64,000 bases of DNA. It comes from an uncultured Verrucomicrobiota bacterium. Its GTDB lineage: Bacteria; Verrucomicrobiota; Kiritimatiellia; Kiritimatiellales; Tichowtungiaceae. The stretch spans positions 62,001-126,000 of the forward strand of contig CAIKWE010000044.1 of the NCBI GenBank assembly GCA_903831085.1, in the 5' to 3' direction. The notes under the pieces were generated by a model. That model was not told where the DNA came from, searched no databases, and was given only the letters and a program-made list of their open reading frames with translations. Positions 8,074 through 15,760 of the stretch are shown here, one piece after another. The position numbers and the translations under genes were made by a program. Numbering within the stretch: position 1 is the stretch's first letter; every line of letters begins with the position of its first letter.

Positions 8074-8671
8074 ATTTTTCCAAACCTTGGAAAAAATGCG
8101 TCCAGACATTGGAAGCGGCGTTGAGGGCGCGGGCGCGGTGTGAGATTTTATTTTTCACCTCGGCAGGCAGTTCGGCGAAGGTCTGGTTGTAGCCGTCCGG
8201 AACGAAGAGCGGATCGTAGCCGAAGCCCTGATTGCCGCGCAGCTCTTCGATAATCCGGCCCTGCACAGAACCTTCGACCGTCAGCGGCTTCTCGCCGGGC
8301 AGGGCGAGCGCGATGACGGTGCGGAACCGCGCGCGGCGGTTCGGGTTCCCGGCGAGTTCGCGCAGAAGTTTTTTGTTGTTGTCCGCATACGTACAGCCTT
8401 CGCCGGACCAGCGGGCCGAATAAACTCCCGGTTCCCCGTTCAGCGCTTCGACTTCCAGTCCGGAGTCGTCGGCCAGCGCGGGCAGTCCGGTGGCCTGACA
8501 GATCTCGACCGCCTTTTTAATCGCGTTGGCCTCCAGCGTGTCGCCGTCCTCAACGACATCGGGGATGTGAGGAAAATCGAAGGCGGAGCAGACTTCCAGA
8601 CCCTGGAAATTAAAGATGGCGTGAATCTCTTCGAGCTTATGCGGATTGCGTGTGGCGATGACCAGTTTCAT
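8072..8671 (-). CDS. rdgB: XTP/dITP pyrophosphatase RdgB (HAM1 family)
   Basis: Hydrolyses non-canonical purine triphosphates (dITP, XTP) to monophosphates, keeping them out of DNA and RNA. The N-terminal VIATRNPHKLEEI, the catalytic block ALADDSGLEVEALNG with PGVYSARW, and GNQGFGYDPLF plus KNKISHRARAL are all intact; length 199 aa is normal. Two copies of the window's palindrome are part of the gene: one encodes NFQGLEV near residue 25 (8594-8608), the other the last residues FFQGLEK (8078-8092), so the C-terminus of the protein is made of the repeat. Confidence 0.95.
   Translation of the reverse strand: MKLVIATRNPHKLEEIHAIFNFQGLEVCSAFDFPHIPDVVEDGDTLEANAIKKAVEICQATGLPALADDSGLEVEALNGEPGVYSARWSGEGCTYADNNKKLLRELAGNPNRRARFRTVIALALPGEKPLTVEGSVQGRIIEELRGNQGFGYDPLFVPDGYNQTFAELPAEVKNKISHRARALNAASNVWTHFFQGLEK
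8078..8092. repeat. TTCCAA-N3-TTGGAA palindrome, perfect
   Basis: Centre ACC. Encodes the C-terminal FQGLE of RdgB, two residues before the stop, and abuts the terminator. Confidence 0.85.
8594..8608. repeat. Palindrome copy with paired substitutions
   Basis: TTCCAG-ACC-CTGGAA: both arms are changed at the same step so the symmetry is kept. In frame in rdgB as FQGLE. Confidence 0.7.
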
Positions 8672-8776
8672 GGCGCGGAGTGTGAAAGTTCAGCGTGCAG
8701 AGTTCAAGACCAGCTTAATTCAAATATGCGCTTGCGCACGGTGGGTGGAGAAGTTATGTTTTTCGGCCTTTCCCGC

Positions 8777-8863
8777 GCTCGGGTGGTGAAATTGGTAGAC
8801 ACGCCAGCTTGAGGTGCTGGTGGCCGTAAGGCCTTCGGGGTTCGAGTCCCCGCTCGAGCACCA
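8777..8863 (+). tRNA. tRNA-Leu (anticodon GAG)
   Basis: Cloverleaf with acceptor GCTCGGG/CTCGAGC (one G-U), D-arm GGTGAAATTGGTAGACAC, anticodon stem CCAGC/GCTGG with loop TTGAGGT (anticodon GAG), a class-II long variable arm, T-arm GGGGTTCGAGTCCCC and an encoded CCA end. Reads CUC/CUU leucine codons. Confidence 0.97.
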
Positions 8864-8870
8864 ACTTGAA

Positions 8871-8900
8871 AAAACCGCTCTCCTTCCGGAGAGCGGTTTT
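8871..8900. terminator. Intrinsic terminator after tRNA-Leu, also facing hsp20
   Basis: AAAACCGCTCTCC/GGAGAGCGGTTTT stem with TTCC loop and T-rich flanks on both strands. It sits between the convergent tRNA and hsp20. Confidence 0.85.
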
Positions 8901-8914
8901 GTGTTTTTACGGTC

Positions 8915-9376
8915 TCATTCCGCTTTGATGTCGATGGTGCGCGCCTTGCTCTTTTCCGGTTCGGTCTTCGGAATGGTGACAGTCAGCACACCTTTCTTAA
9001 AGGTCGCATTGACCTTGCCGGCATCGACTCCTGAGCCGAGTTGCAGCGAGCGCTGGAAGCGACCGTAACTGCGTTCGGATATGTAGCAGTTTTTCTTTTT
9101 GGTTTCTTCCTCTTTTCTCTTTTCACCTTTGATGGTGAGGACATTGTCCTGCAGAGTCAGTTCGATATCTTTTTCGTCCATTCCCGGCAGTTCAGCATCC
9201 ACGACGATCGCGCTGTCGGTTTCAGAAACTTCAAACCGCGGCGCAATCAAACCGGCCTGACGCTGCACATTGGATCCCCCGAAGAAATCTTCCAGGAGAT
9301 CGTCAATGGATCGGTGCAACAGGCCCGCATCCCATATCGAGGGATAGCTTTCATTCCTTCTGGCTGGCCATAACAT
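8915..9376 (-). CDS. Small heat-shock protein, Hsp20 family
   Basis: ATP-independent holdase chaperone of the alpha-crystallin type that binds unfolding proteins in the cytosol. The 153-aa product has an N-terminal region (residues 1-50), an alpha-crystallin domain with VDAELPGMDEKDIELTLQDN and YGRFQRSLQLGSGVD, the GVLTVTIPK end strand and a short tail. ATG 9376 is chosen because a GGAGG Shine-Dalgarno lies six bases upstream (9383-9387 on the plus strand); the longer frame has no such signal. A sigma-54-type promoter precedes it (9432-9447). Confidence 0.93.
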   Translation of the reverse strand: MLWPARRNESYPSIWDAGLLHRSIDDLLEDFFGGSNVQRQAGLIAPRFEVSETDSAIVVDAELPGMDEKDIELTLQDNVLTIKGEKRKEEETKKKNCYISERSYGRFQRSLQLGSGVDAGKVNATFKKGVLTVTIPKTEPEKSKARTIDIKAE

Positions 9377-9431
9377 GGCACACCTCCTTTTTTTGTCCGG
9401 AACCCCATGTCCCGGATCCGGTTTCTGAAAA

Positions 9432-9447
9432 AGCATCGGACGTGCCA
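9432..9447 (-). promoter_or_regulatory. Sigma-54-type promoter of hsp20
   Basis: On the minus strand TGGCAC-GTCCG-ATGCT, with a full -24 hexamer and GG-to-GC spacing of 12. Predicted transcription start about 45 bp before the hsp20 ATG. Sigma-54 control of a small heat-shock gene is known for E. coli ibpB, so this is plausible but unproven here. Confidence 0.55.
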
Positions 9448-9554
9448 GATAGGAGAAAGGGCTTAAGTGAATGACTTACGAAAATTTCTTCCGCGCTGAC
9501 GGGTCAGAAATTCACAGTACTTCTGTCACGGTGTGACGGAAATTAACAAGGCAC

Positions 9555-11339
9555 TTACCAGGTCAGCGTGAGCGAAACGCCTGCGAATCGTCCGGGCGGG
9601 CGCTGGCCGGGGAATGTCTGGAAGTCATCGTCCCACGCATTGTTCAGCAGGAAAGCAAGCGTGGCGTAATCGGCCTTCGGCGGCGTGAAGCGCACGACGA
9701 ACGAGCTGTCGGTTCCGAACTGTCCGTTTTCGCGCACTTCATTATCAGTCTGCCAGCGAAGCGACTGCACGGTGCCGATCTCGATCGGTTTGACCGGGCG
9801 CCAGAGCAGCGAGGCCTGCGCAAGGTGCTCGGGATAATCAAGCGCATAGCGCGAGGCGTAAGCGTCGAGGTCATCGGCGGTCTTGTTTTTATAAATCCAA
9901 GTGTAGGCGAATTGCATTTCGACATTTTGCGCCGGATACCAGCCGAGCTTGGCTTCGGTGCCGTACGTATCAAGCGTGCCGATGTCCGTCGCGATCCAGC
10001 GGATCGGCGCGGCCGCTGTCATCCAGTCGATCGTGTTTTTTGAACGCCGGTGGAACGCGGCGACCTTCCAGTCGGCGTGTTCCGACGGAATTCCTTTGAA
10101 GCCGGCCTCCGTCTGCTGTTCGGTTTGGGGCTCGAGTCCCGCGGCGCCGAGACTGGACGGCGAGTTATAGTTCAGTTCGGTGTAGGAAGGCTGTCGAACC
10201 GTTTCAGTGTAGGACGCAAACGCGGTCAGGTTGTCTGAGAGCAGATATTCCGCGCCCGCTTGCGGCAGGTAATAGGGCGATTCGCCGTCTAAAAATTCGG
10301 TGCGCATGCCGGCGGTAAGCTTCAGCCGATCGCCCTGCCACTGGGGTAGTAGCGAAATTCCGCCGCAGGTCCGGCTGTGGTCACCCAGACCGGTGGAGAG
10401 ATCTTCTCCGGAGCTGTCGATCTGCTCTTGATCCACATCGGCGCGCCAGCCGACCGCCCAGCCGTTCACTTGCATTGTGCGTCCGTCGAAAAAGGCCGAG
10501 CTGATTCGCGAGCGGGAGTGATTGATATAATCCCGGCTTGAGCTGGTTATATGCGAAAAATAGTCATCGTTAAACTCGCGCCAGGAAACGCCGCCGCGCA
10601 GATAGTCCGCGTTCAGATCGCCTTTACGTGCGGCGAGGTAAACGAGCGTATCCTGTGTTTCTTCTGTGGTCGGGTTTGCCGGATTGGCTCCGTAATAGCC
10701 GGTCGCGCCGAACTCTTTTTTCTGATGCGCGGCGAGAAGGTCAACCTGCGTATCATCTTCGCGGTACTGCATATGGCCGCCGACGTAATCTCGGTCGTAG
10801 TCGTTGTCCTTATAGTCAACGCCTTCTGCTGATTCGCGACCGGCGAAGACTCCGATGCCGAGATGATCGGTCAGCATCTGCTGCACCAGCGCGCTTTGCC
10901 AGTCGCGGTGATCCGAGCCGACCCCTGCTTCCACCTGTCTTTTTCCAATGATCGGAAGCAGACCGAAGCCGACCGTGCCGGTGAGGTGTCCGCCCTGATT
11001 ATCGAGGCCGGTCAGAACCGACGGACGCGAAAGCATCACGGCGGGCACCGGCAGTTCAGCGTTAAAATGTTCTGTTTGCGGATTACGCAATGTCATCCCG
11101 CCCAGCGAAAGACCCGCGCCGCTGAACGTGCTGCCACGAATCGAAAGATCGTTCTGCGAACCGCCTTGCGAATTAAGCACCACACCCGGCTCGGCGCGCA
11201 GCACCTCATGAATCGCCGCGTTACCGGCCGTCTGCGCCGCCGCCGTCACCACAATCGGCGGAATGTTGGTCGAAAGCTCTTCGGAATAAAGAGCTCCGGC
11301 GGTGAAAAGAGCCGCAGTTGCGATGAAAATTGTCTTCAT
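9555..11339 (-). CDS. TonB-dependent outer-membrane receptor
   Basis: Imports a ligand (siderophore, cobalamin or another large compound; not identifiable here) across the outer membrane using TonB energy. Signal peptide to about residue 19, then a TonB-box-like PPIVVTAA, a plug domain with LRAEPGVVLNSQGGSQND and LSIRGSTFSGAGLSLGG, and a barrel ending in the aromatic GVSLTLTW. At 594 aa it is in the size range of BtuB-like receptors. It stands alone: neighbours are hsp20 and the divergent ilvD, with no transport genes to reveal the ligand. The 118-bp gap towards hsp20 holds a small inverted repeat (CTGTCACGGTGTGACGG). Confidence 0.88.
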   Translation of the reverse strand: MKTIFIATAALFTAGALYSEELSTNIPPIVVTAAAQTAGNAAIHEVLRAEPGVVLNSQGGSQNDLSIRGSTFSGAGLSLGGMTLRNPQTEHFNAELPVPAVMLSRPSVLTGLDNQGGHLTGTVGFGLLPIIGKRQVEAGVGSDHRDWQSALVQQMLTDHLGIGVFAGRESAEGVDYKDNDYDRDYVGGHMQYREDDTQVDLLAAHQKKEFGATGYYGANPANPTTEETQDTLVYLAARKGDLNADYLRGGVSWREFNDDYFSHITSSSRDYINHSRSRISSAFFDGRTMQVNGWAVGWRADVDQEQIDSSGEDLSTGLGDHSRTCGGISLLPQWQGDRLKLTAGMRTEFLDGESPYYLPQAGAEYLLSDNLTAFASYTETVRQPSYTELNYNSPSSLGAAGLEPQTEQQTEAGFKGIPSEHADWKVAAFHRRSKNTIDWMTAAAPIRWIATDIGTLDTYGTEAKLGWYPAQNVEMQFAYTWIYKNKTADDLDAYASRYALDYPEHLAQASLLWRPVKPIEIGTVQSLRWQTDNEVRENGQFGTDSSFVVRFTPPKADYATLAFLLNNAWDDDFQTFPGQRPPGRFAGVSLTLTW

Positions 11340-11445
11340 AATATTTTCCCGGAACGTATGCTCTCAACGTTCAGGTTTTGAGCCGGACAACCTACCCGAA
11401 CAGGCGGGGAAGTCCAATATTTTTAACAGGTAGAAAGGATCCTTC

Positions 11446-13137
11446 ATGAACAGCGACAGAGTCAAAAAAGGAATGGAACGCGCGCCCCACCGCAGTCTGA
11501 TGCACGCCACCGGACTGACCGATGCGGATATCAAAAAACCGTTCATCGCCGTCTGCAACTCCTTCAACGAAGTGATTCCCGGTCACGTTCATCTCAATCA
11601 GGTCGGACGTCTTATCTGCGACGCGATTCGCGAAGCGGGCGGCACGCCGCGCGAGTTCAATGTGATCGGCGTGTGTGATGGAATCGCGATGGGCCACGAA
11701 GGAATGAAATTTTCTCTGCCGAGCCGCGAGCTGATCGCCGACAGCGTCGAAACGATGGTTCAGGCGCATGCTTTCGATGCGATGATCTGTATTCCTAACT
11801 GCGACAAGATTGTTCCCGGCATGCTGATGGGCGCGGTTCGCTGCAATATCCCGACCATCTTCGCCAGCGGCGGCCCGATGGCGGCCGGACGGTTGGAAGA
11901 CGGCCGCGTGGTCGACCTCATCAGCGTCTTCGAAGGCGTTGCGCAGTGCAAGGCCGGTAAAATGAGCGAAGAGGATTTGCTCAAGCTCGAATGCGCGGCC
12001 TGTCCCGGCGCCGGTTCCTGCTCCGGTATGTTCACAGCCAACTCAATGAACTGCCTGTGCGAAGCGATCGGCATGGCGCTGCCCGGCAACGGTACGCTGC
12101 TTGCCATCGAGCCCGCCCGTCACGAACTTTGGAAAGAAGCCGCGCGCCGCGCCGTTGCGATGGCAAAGGCCAACGGCCCGAAACCACGCGATGTCATCAC
12201 ACGCGACTCCATCGACAACGCCTTCGTGCTCGATATGGCGATGGGCGGCAGCACCAACACCGTTCTGCATACGCTCGCCGTCGCCAATGAAGCGGGTATC
12301 GCCTACGACCTCGAACGCATCAACCAGCTCTCTAAAACCACGCCGAACATCTGCAAAGTTTCGCCGTCGTCGAGTTTTCATATCGAAGACGTGCGCGACG
12401 CCGGCGGCATCAGTGCCATCCTTGGCGAGATCAGCCAGATCAAAGGACTGCTCAAACTCGACTGCCCGACCGTCAGCGGAAAAACGCTTGGCCAGAACAT
12501 CGCCGGAGCCGTCAGCAAAAACGAAAAGTGCATTCACAAAGTCGCAGACGCCTACAGCAAGCAGGGCGGACTCGCCATTCTGCGCGGCAACATCGCCGCC
12601 GAAGGCGCGGTGGTGAAGAGCGCGGGCGTGGATCCGAAGATGCTCGTTCATAAAGGCCCGGCGGTTATCTTTGAATCGCAGGAAGAAGCGTGCGAAGGAA
12701 TTCTCGGCGGCAAAGTCAAAGCGGGCGACGTTGTTGTCATCCGCTACGAAGGGCCGAAGGGCGGACCCGGCATGCAGGAGATGCTCGCGCCCACCAGCTA
12801 CATCATGGGGCAGGGGCTCGGCGACAAAGTCGCGCTCATCACCGACGGACGGTTCAGTGGCGGAACGCGCGGCGCCTGCATCGGCCACGTCTCGCCCGAA
12901 GCGGCGGAAGGCGGGCCGATCGGCCTGCTCAAAACCGGCGACCTCATCGAAATTGATATTCCAAACCGCAAACTGCACGCCGATGTTTCCGACAAGGAAT
13001 TCGCCACGCGCAAAAAATCGTGGAAGAAGCCCGCGCCGCGCTACACCACCGGCTGGCTCGCCCGCTACGCTTCGCTCGCCACCAACGCCAGCAACGGCGC
13101 GGTGCTGAAAACGCAGTGCGACGTCTGCGACGTGTAA
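11446..13137 (+). CDS. ilvD: Dihydroxy-acid dehydratase IlvD
   Basis: Iron-sulfur dehydratase of valine, leucine and isoleucine synthesis that converts 2,3-dihydroxy-3-methylbutanoate or -pentanoate to the 2-oxo acid. Cluster-ligand motifs are [11 protein letters not shown] (Cys119) and [14 protein letters not shown] (Cys186), with [19 protein letters not shown] and [12 protein letters not shown] downstream. Length 563 aa matches the family. A GAAAGGA Shine-Dalgarno precedes ATG 11446. No other branched-chain synthesis genes are adjacent; transcription diverges from the TonB receptor. Confidence 0.97.
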   Translation: MNSDRVKKGMERAPHRSLMHATGLTDADIKKPFIAVCNSFNEVIPGHVHLNQVGRLICDAIREAGGTPREFNVIGVCDGIAMGHEGMKFSLPSRELIADSVETMVQAHAFDAMICIPNCDKIVPGMLMGAVRCNIPTIFASGGPMAAGRLEDGRVVDLISVFEGVAQCKAGKMSEEDLLKLECAACPGAGSCSGMFTANSMNCLCEAIGMALPGNGTLLAIEPARHELWKEAARRAVAMAKANGPKPRDVITRDSIDNAFVLDMAMGGSTNTVLHTLAVANEAGIAYDLERINQLSKTTPNICKVSPSSSFHIEDVRDAGGISAILGEISQIKGLLKLDCPTVSGKTLGQNIAGAVSKNEKCIHKVADAYSKQGGLAILRGNIAAEGAVVKSAGVDPKMLVHKGPAVIFESQEEACEGILGGKVKAGDVVVIRYEGPKGGPGMQEMLAPTSYIMGQGLGDKVALITDGRFSGGTRGACIGHVSPEAAEGGPIGLLKTGDLIEIDIPNRKLHADVSDKEFATRKKSWKKPAPRYTTGWLARYASLATNASNGAVLKTQCDVCDV

Positions 13138-13147
13138 CAGTTAGCGC

Positions 13148-13162
13148 TTCCAAACATTGGAA
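13148..13162. repeat. TTCCAA-N3-TTGGAA palindrome, perfect
   Basis: Centre ACA. Starts ten bases after the ilvD stop and ends eight bases before the Shine-Dalgarno of the next gene. Confidence 0.8.
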
Positions 13163-13180
13163 AAAGAAAAAGGAGGTCTC

Positions 13181-13813
13181 ATGAAAAAACAGTCTGGCTT
13201 CATTCTCGTATGTTTGACTCTGGCGACACTGGTTCAGGCTCAGAACATTCAGCTTCCCGCGCCGCAGAAGACCGGCGGGATGCCGCTGATGGAAGCGCTT
13301 AACGCGCGGCAGACCCAGCGCACTTTTTCAGCGAAGCCGCTGAGCGATCAGCAACTGGCCGATCTGCTTTGGGCCGCCTTCGGGATCAATCGTCCGGACG
13401 GAAGACGCACCGCGCCGAGCGCCCGCAATATGCAGGAGATCAGTATTTATGTCGCGCTGCCGACGGGGCTTTATCTTTATCAGGCGCAGTCGAATATGCT
13501 GGAGAAGATTCTGGATCAGGACATCCGCGCTCAAACCGGCAAACAGCCGTTTGTAAAAATCGCGCCGGTCTGTCTGATTTTCGTGTCCGACTACGACCGC
13601 ATGAAAAATCAGGCGGAATTCTACTCCGCCACCGACACCGGCTATATCAGTCAGAATGTTTACCTCTTCTGCGCCTCCGCCGGACTGCACACGGTCGTTC
13701 TCGGCTCGGTGGATAAAGAGGCGTTACAGACTGTTATGAAGCTCAAGCCGACTCAGCACGTCATTCTGACCCAGCCGGTTGGCCTTCCGCCGGAATCCGC
13801 CGCCGGAAATTAA
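13181..13813 (+). CDS. Exported nitroreductase-family protein
   Basis: FMN-dependent nitroreductase-like fold (SagB/ThcOx-type oxidoreductase group) with an N-terminal signal peptide (to about residue 20, VQAQN), so it probably works in the periplasm or at the membrane. Motifs: MEALNARQTQRTFSAKPLSDQQLADLLWAAFG with GRRTAPSARN (FMN phosphate contacts), and LFCASAGLHTVVLGSVD. Substrate unknown. An AGGAGG at 13171-13176 fixes ATG 13181 (210 aa); the longer frame starts inside A-rich sequence after the palindrome. It ends by a 4-bp tail-to-tail overlap with the VIT1 gene. Confidence 0.8.
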   Translation: MKKQSGFILVCLTLATLVQAQNIQLPAPQKTGGMPLMEALNARQTQRTFSAKPLSDQQLADLLWAAFGINRPDGRRTAPSARNMQEISIYVALPTGLYLYQAQSNMLEKILDQDIRAQTGKQPFVKIAPVCLIFVSDYDRMKNQAEFYSATDTGYISQNVYLFCASAGLHTVVLGSVDKEALQTVMKLKPTQHVILTQPVGLPPESAAGN

Positions 13814-14682
13814 ATTTCAATGCCGGTAAACTTGCGCAGCAGGAGGCCGACGAAGAAACTGATCGCCGCCACGCTGAGACTCAGGATGGTCATTTCCATA
13901 AACCGTTTACGGAAATTCAGGTCTTTGGCGACGGCGATGTAATAGTTGAACGAGGCGATAACCAGCACACTAAGCATCAGCGTGATTCCCAGGCAGACAT
14001 AGTAGTTCTTGAAAATCAGGTAGGGCGCAATCAGCACCAGCACGGTGATAAAATAAGCCACGCCGGTGTAAACCGCCGCTTTCACTGGATGCTGTTCTGT
14101 TCCTTCCGCCTGAGTCGAAAAATATTCTGATACCGCCATCGAAAGTCCGGCGGCGATGCCGGCGATCAAGCCCGTCAGCGCGATCAGTTTCGTGTTCTGC
14201 AGCGCCAGCGTGAAGCCGGCCAGCGTTCCGGTCAGCTCCACCAGCGCGTCGTTGAGTCCCAGCACAATCGAACCGGTATAGCGCAACCGCTCCTCATCGA
14301 TCATGCCGATCAGCTCCTGCTCGTGGTCGTTTTCGTCAGCGGCTATCAAACCGGCTGGCTCAAATTCAGTTTTGTATTTGCCGTAACTTTCCTGTGCGCC
14401 GACTTCGCCCGCTTCCATCAGCTTAATGCCGAACGTCAGGCCGAACATCCGCGCGATGGTGACATATTTCCAAACCTTGAAACGATCCGGCGCGGCATCC
14501 TGTCCGGTTGCCTTTTTCAACTGTTCATAATGCCGCAGTTCGTCGGCGGCGATGCGGTTCAGCACCTCGCGGTTCGCGGCATCTTTTGTCACGGCTGCCA
14601 GCCGGAGGTAGATGTGGTACTCCGTGATCTCGTTGCGCTGAAACACGAGAAACTGCTTCTTAGTCGAATCGCTGATATTCAT
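13810..14682 (-). CDS. Ferritin-like/VIT1 (CCC1) fusion, iron/manganese transporter
   Basis: Metal transporter of the VIT1/CCC1 family fused to a ferritin-like (rubrerythrin-type) domain, as in membrane-bound ferritins. The N-terminal half (residues 1-135) holds E-x(6)-Y and DELRHYEQL followed by DENDHEQELIGM, the expected di-iron ligands. The C-terminal half has membrane segments starting with GSIVLGLNDALVELTGTLAGF, the VIT1 signature, and AAGLSMAVSEYFSTQAE. Likely stores or exports ferrous iron or manganese and limits oxidative damage. An in-frame palindrome variant (14468-14482) encodes KVWK. Confidence 0.88.
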   Translation of the reverse strand: MNISDSTKKQFLVFQRNEITEYHIYLRLAAVTKDAANREVLNRIAADELRHYEQLKKATGQDAAPDRFKVWKYVTIARMFGLTFGIKLMEAGEVGAQESYGKYKTEFEPAGLIAADENDHEQELIGMIDEERLRYTGSIVLGLNDALVELTGTLAGFTLALQNTKLIALTGLIAGIAAGLSMAVSEYFSTQAEGTEQHPVKAAVYTGVAYFITVLVLIAPYLIFKNYYVCLGITLMLSVLVIASFNYYIAVAKDLNFRKRFMEMTILSLSVAAISFFVGLLLRKFTGIEI

Positions 14683-14758
14683 GCTCGGCAGTATAGCGGT
14701 TTTTCAAATCTTGGAAACTCCCGCCTTCGTTTTCCTTCGTTACCTTCTGTAAAACCTC

Positions 14759-15661
14759 TTACAGACTCCACGGCAGGCGGCCGGGCGAGTTTTTGTCGAG
14801 CTGACCCGAAGCGAGCAGGGCATCGAGCTGGGAGAGCAGGCGACCCTTGTCTTTCGGAAAGCGCGCTTCGAGAGGAACAATGTTCGACGAATGGTCGGCG
14901 CGGAAAACGGTCTGCTCCAGTTCCAAACCTTGGATCATTTCGCGAAGTTCCGCCACGGCATCGTATTCCGTAATCATTTTAAAACCGCTGTGGTAAAGCG
15001 ACGTGTTAGGCGTCGTCACTAAACGAAGAGCCGACAGCAGGCGCGGCTGCATTTGGTTCACCGCTTCTGCCGTGGCGCGGGCATGTTCGAGCGACCGTTC
15101 TTTACCTGCCAGACCGATCAAGACCATCACCGACATCCGTAATCCTGCCGACTGCGCGCGAAGCCCCGCTTCGATCATCTCTTCGGCGGATTCGCGTTTA
15201 TTAACCGCACGCAGCGTTTCGTTATCGCCGCTTTCCAGTCCCATGTAGAGAGTGTGCAGTTTCAGTTCTTTCAACCGGCGGAGTTCATCGTCGGTTTTGG
15301 CGAGAATGGATGCACCGTTGGCGTAAACGCTGACGCGTGCCAGACCTTGGAACTTTTCATTCAGCGAAACCAGCATCGTTTCCAAGGTTTGGAAATCGAG
15401 GTGCATCACATCGCCATCCGCCAGAAAAATCCGCCGCGCGTCCGGCCACTGTTTCCAGGCCTTGCCAGCCGCTTGCGAGTGCAAGCGAGCGACGCGGGAA
15501 AATTCCCGTTCCGCCTTTTCCAGACCTTGGAACTTATACGGCACGCCTTTGTACATTCCGCAGAAGGTGCAGCCGTTCCACGGACAGCCGTCCGCCACGC
15601 GGATAATCAAACTGTCCGCTTCTGCCGGCGGGCGGAACAGCGTATGGCTTCGTTCGAACAT
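14759..15661 (-). CDS. Radical SAM protein (CX4CX2C type)
   Basis: Radical SAM enzyme, reaction unknown. The 300-aa product starts at ATG 15661 (MFERSHTLFRPP); the longer upstream frame is antisense to the next gene and lacks similarity. The cluster motif is CPWNGCTFCGMYKG, i.e. C-x4-C-x2-C, followed by a SAM-binding ILADGDVMHL-like strand, MGLESGDNETL and VMVLIGLAGKERS. A weak purine patch precedes the start. The gene contains four palindrome copies (14931, 15338, 15380, 15518), all read in the F/I-Q-x-L phase. The divergent spacer (15662-15760) serves this gene and the spermidine-synthase-like gene. Confidence 0.82.
   Translation of the reverse strand: MFERSHTLFRPPAEADSLIIRVADGCPWNGCTFCGMYKGVPYKFQGLEKAEREFSRVARLHSQAAGKAWKQWPDARRIFLADGDVMHLDFQTLETMLVSLNEKFQGLARVSVYANGASILAKTDDELRRLKELKLHTLYMGLESGDNETLRAVNKRESAEEMIEAGLRAQSAGLRMSVMVLIGLAGKERSLEHARATAEAVNQMQPRLLSALRLVTTPNTSLYHSGFKMITEYDAVAELREMIQGLELEQTVFRADHSSNIVPLEARFPKDKGRLLSQLDALLASGQLDKNSPGRLPWSL
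15380..15394. repeat. TTCCAA-N3-TTGGAA palindrome, perfect
   Basis: Centre GGT. Inside the radical SAM gene as F-Q-T-L-E; imperfect sister copies lie at 14931-14945, 15338-15352 and 15518-15532. Confidence 0.85.
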
Positions 15662-15760
15662 GCCTATCAAAATAGCAGGATATTTTTGATTTGAAACTTT
15701 TTGATGTTGGCCGCGGATATAATCCTTCAAATTTAAACCTCCGTGTGGTTGACTCCCGCG

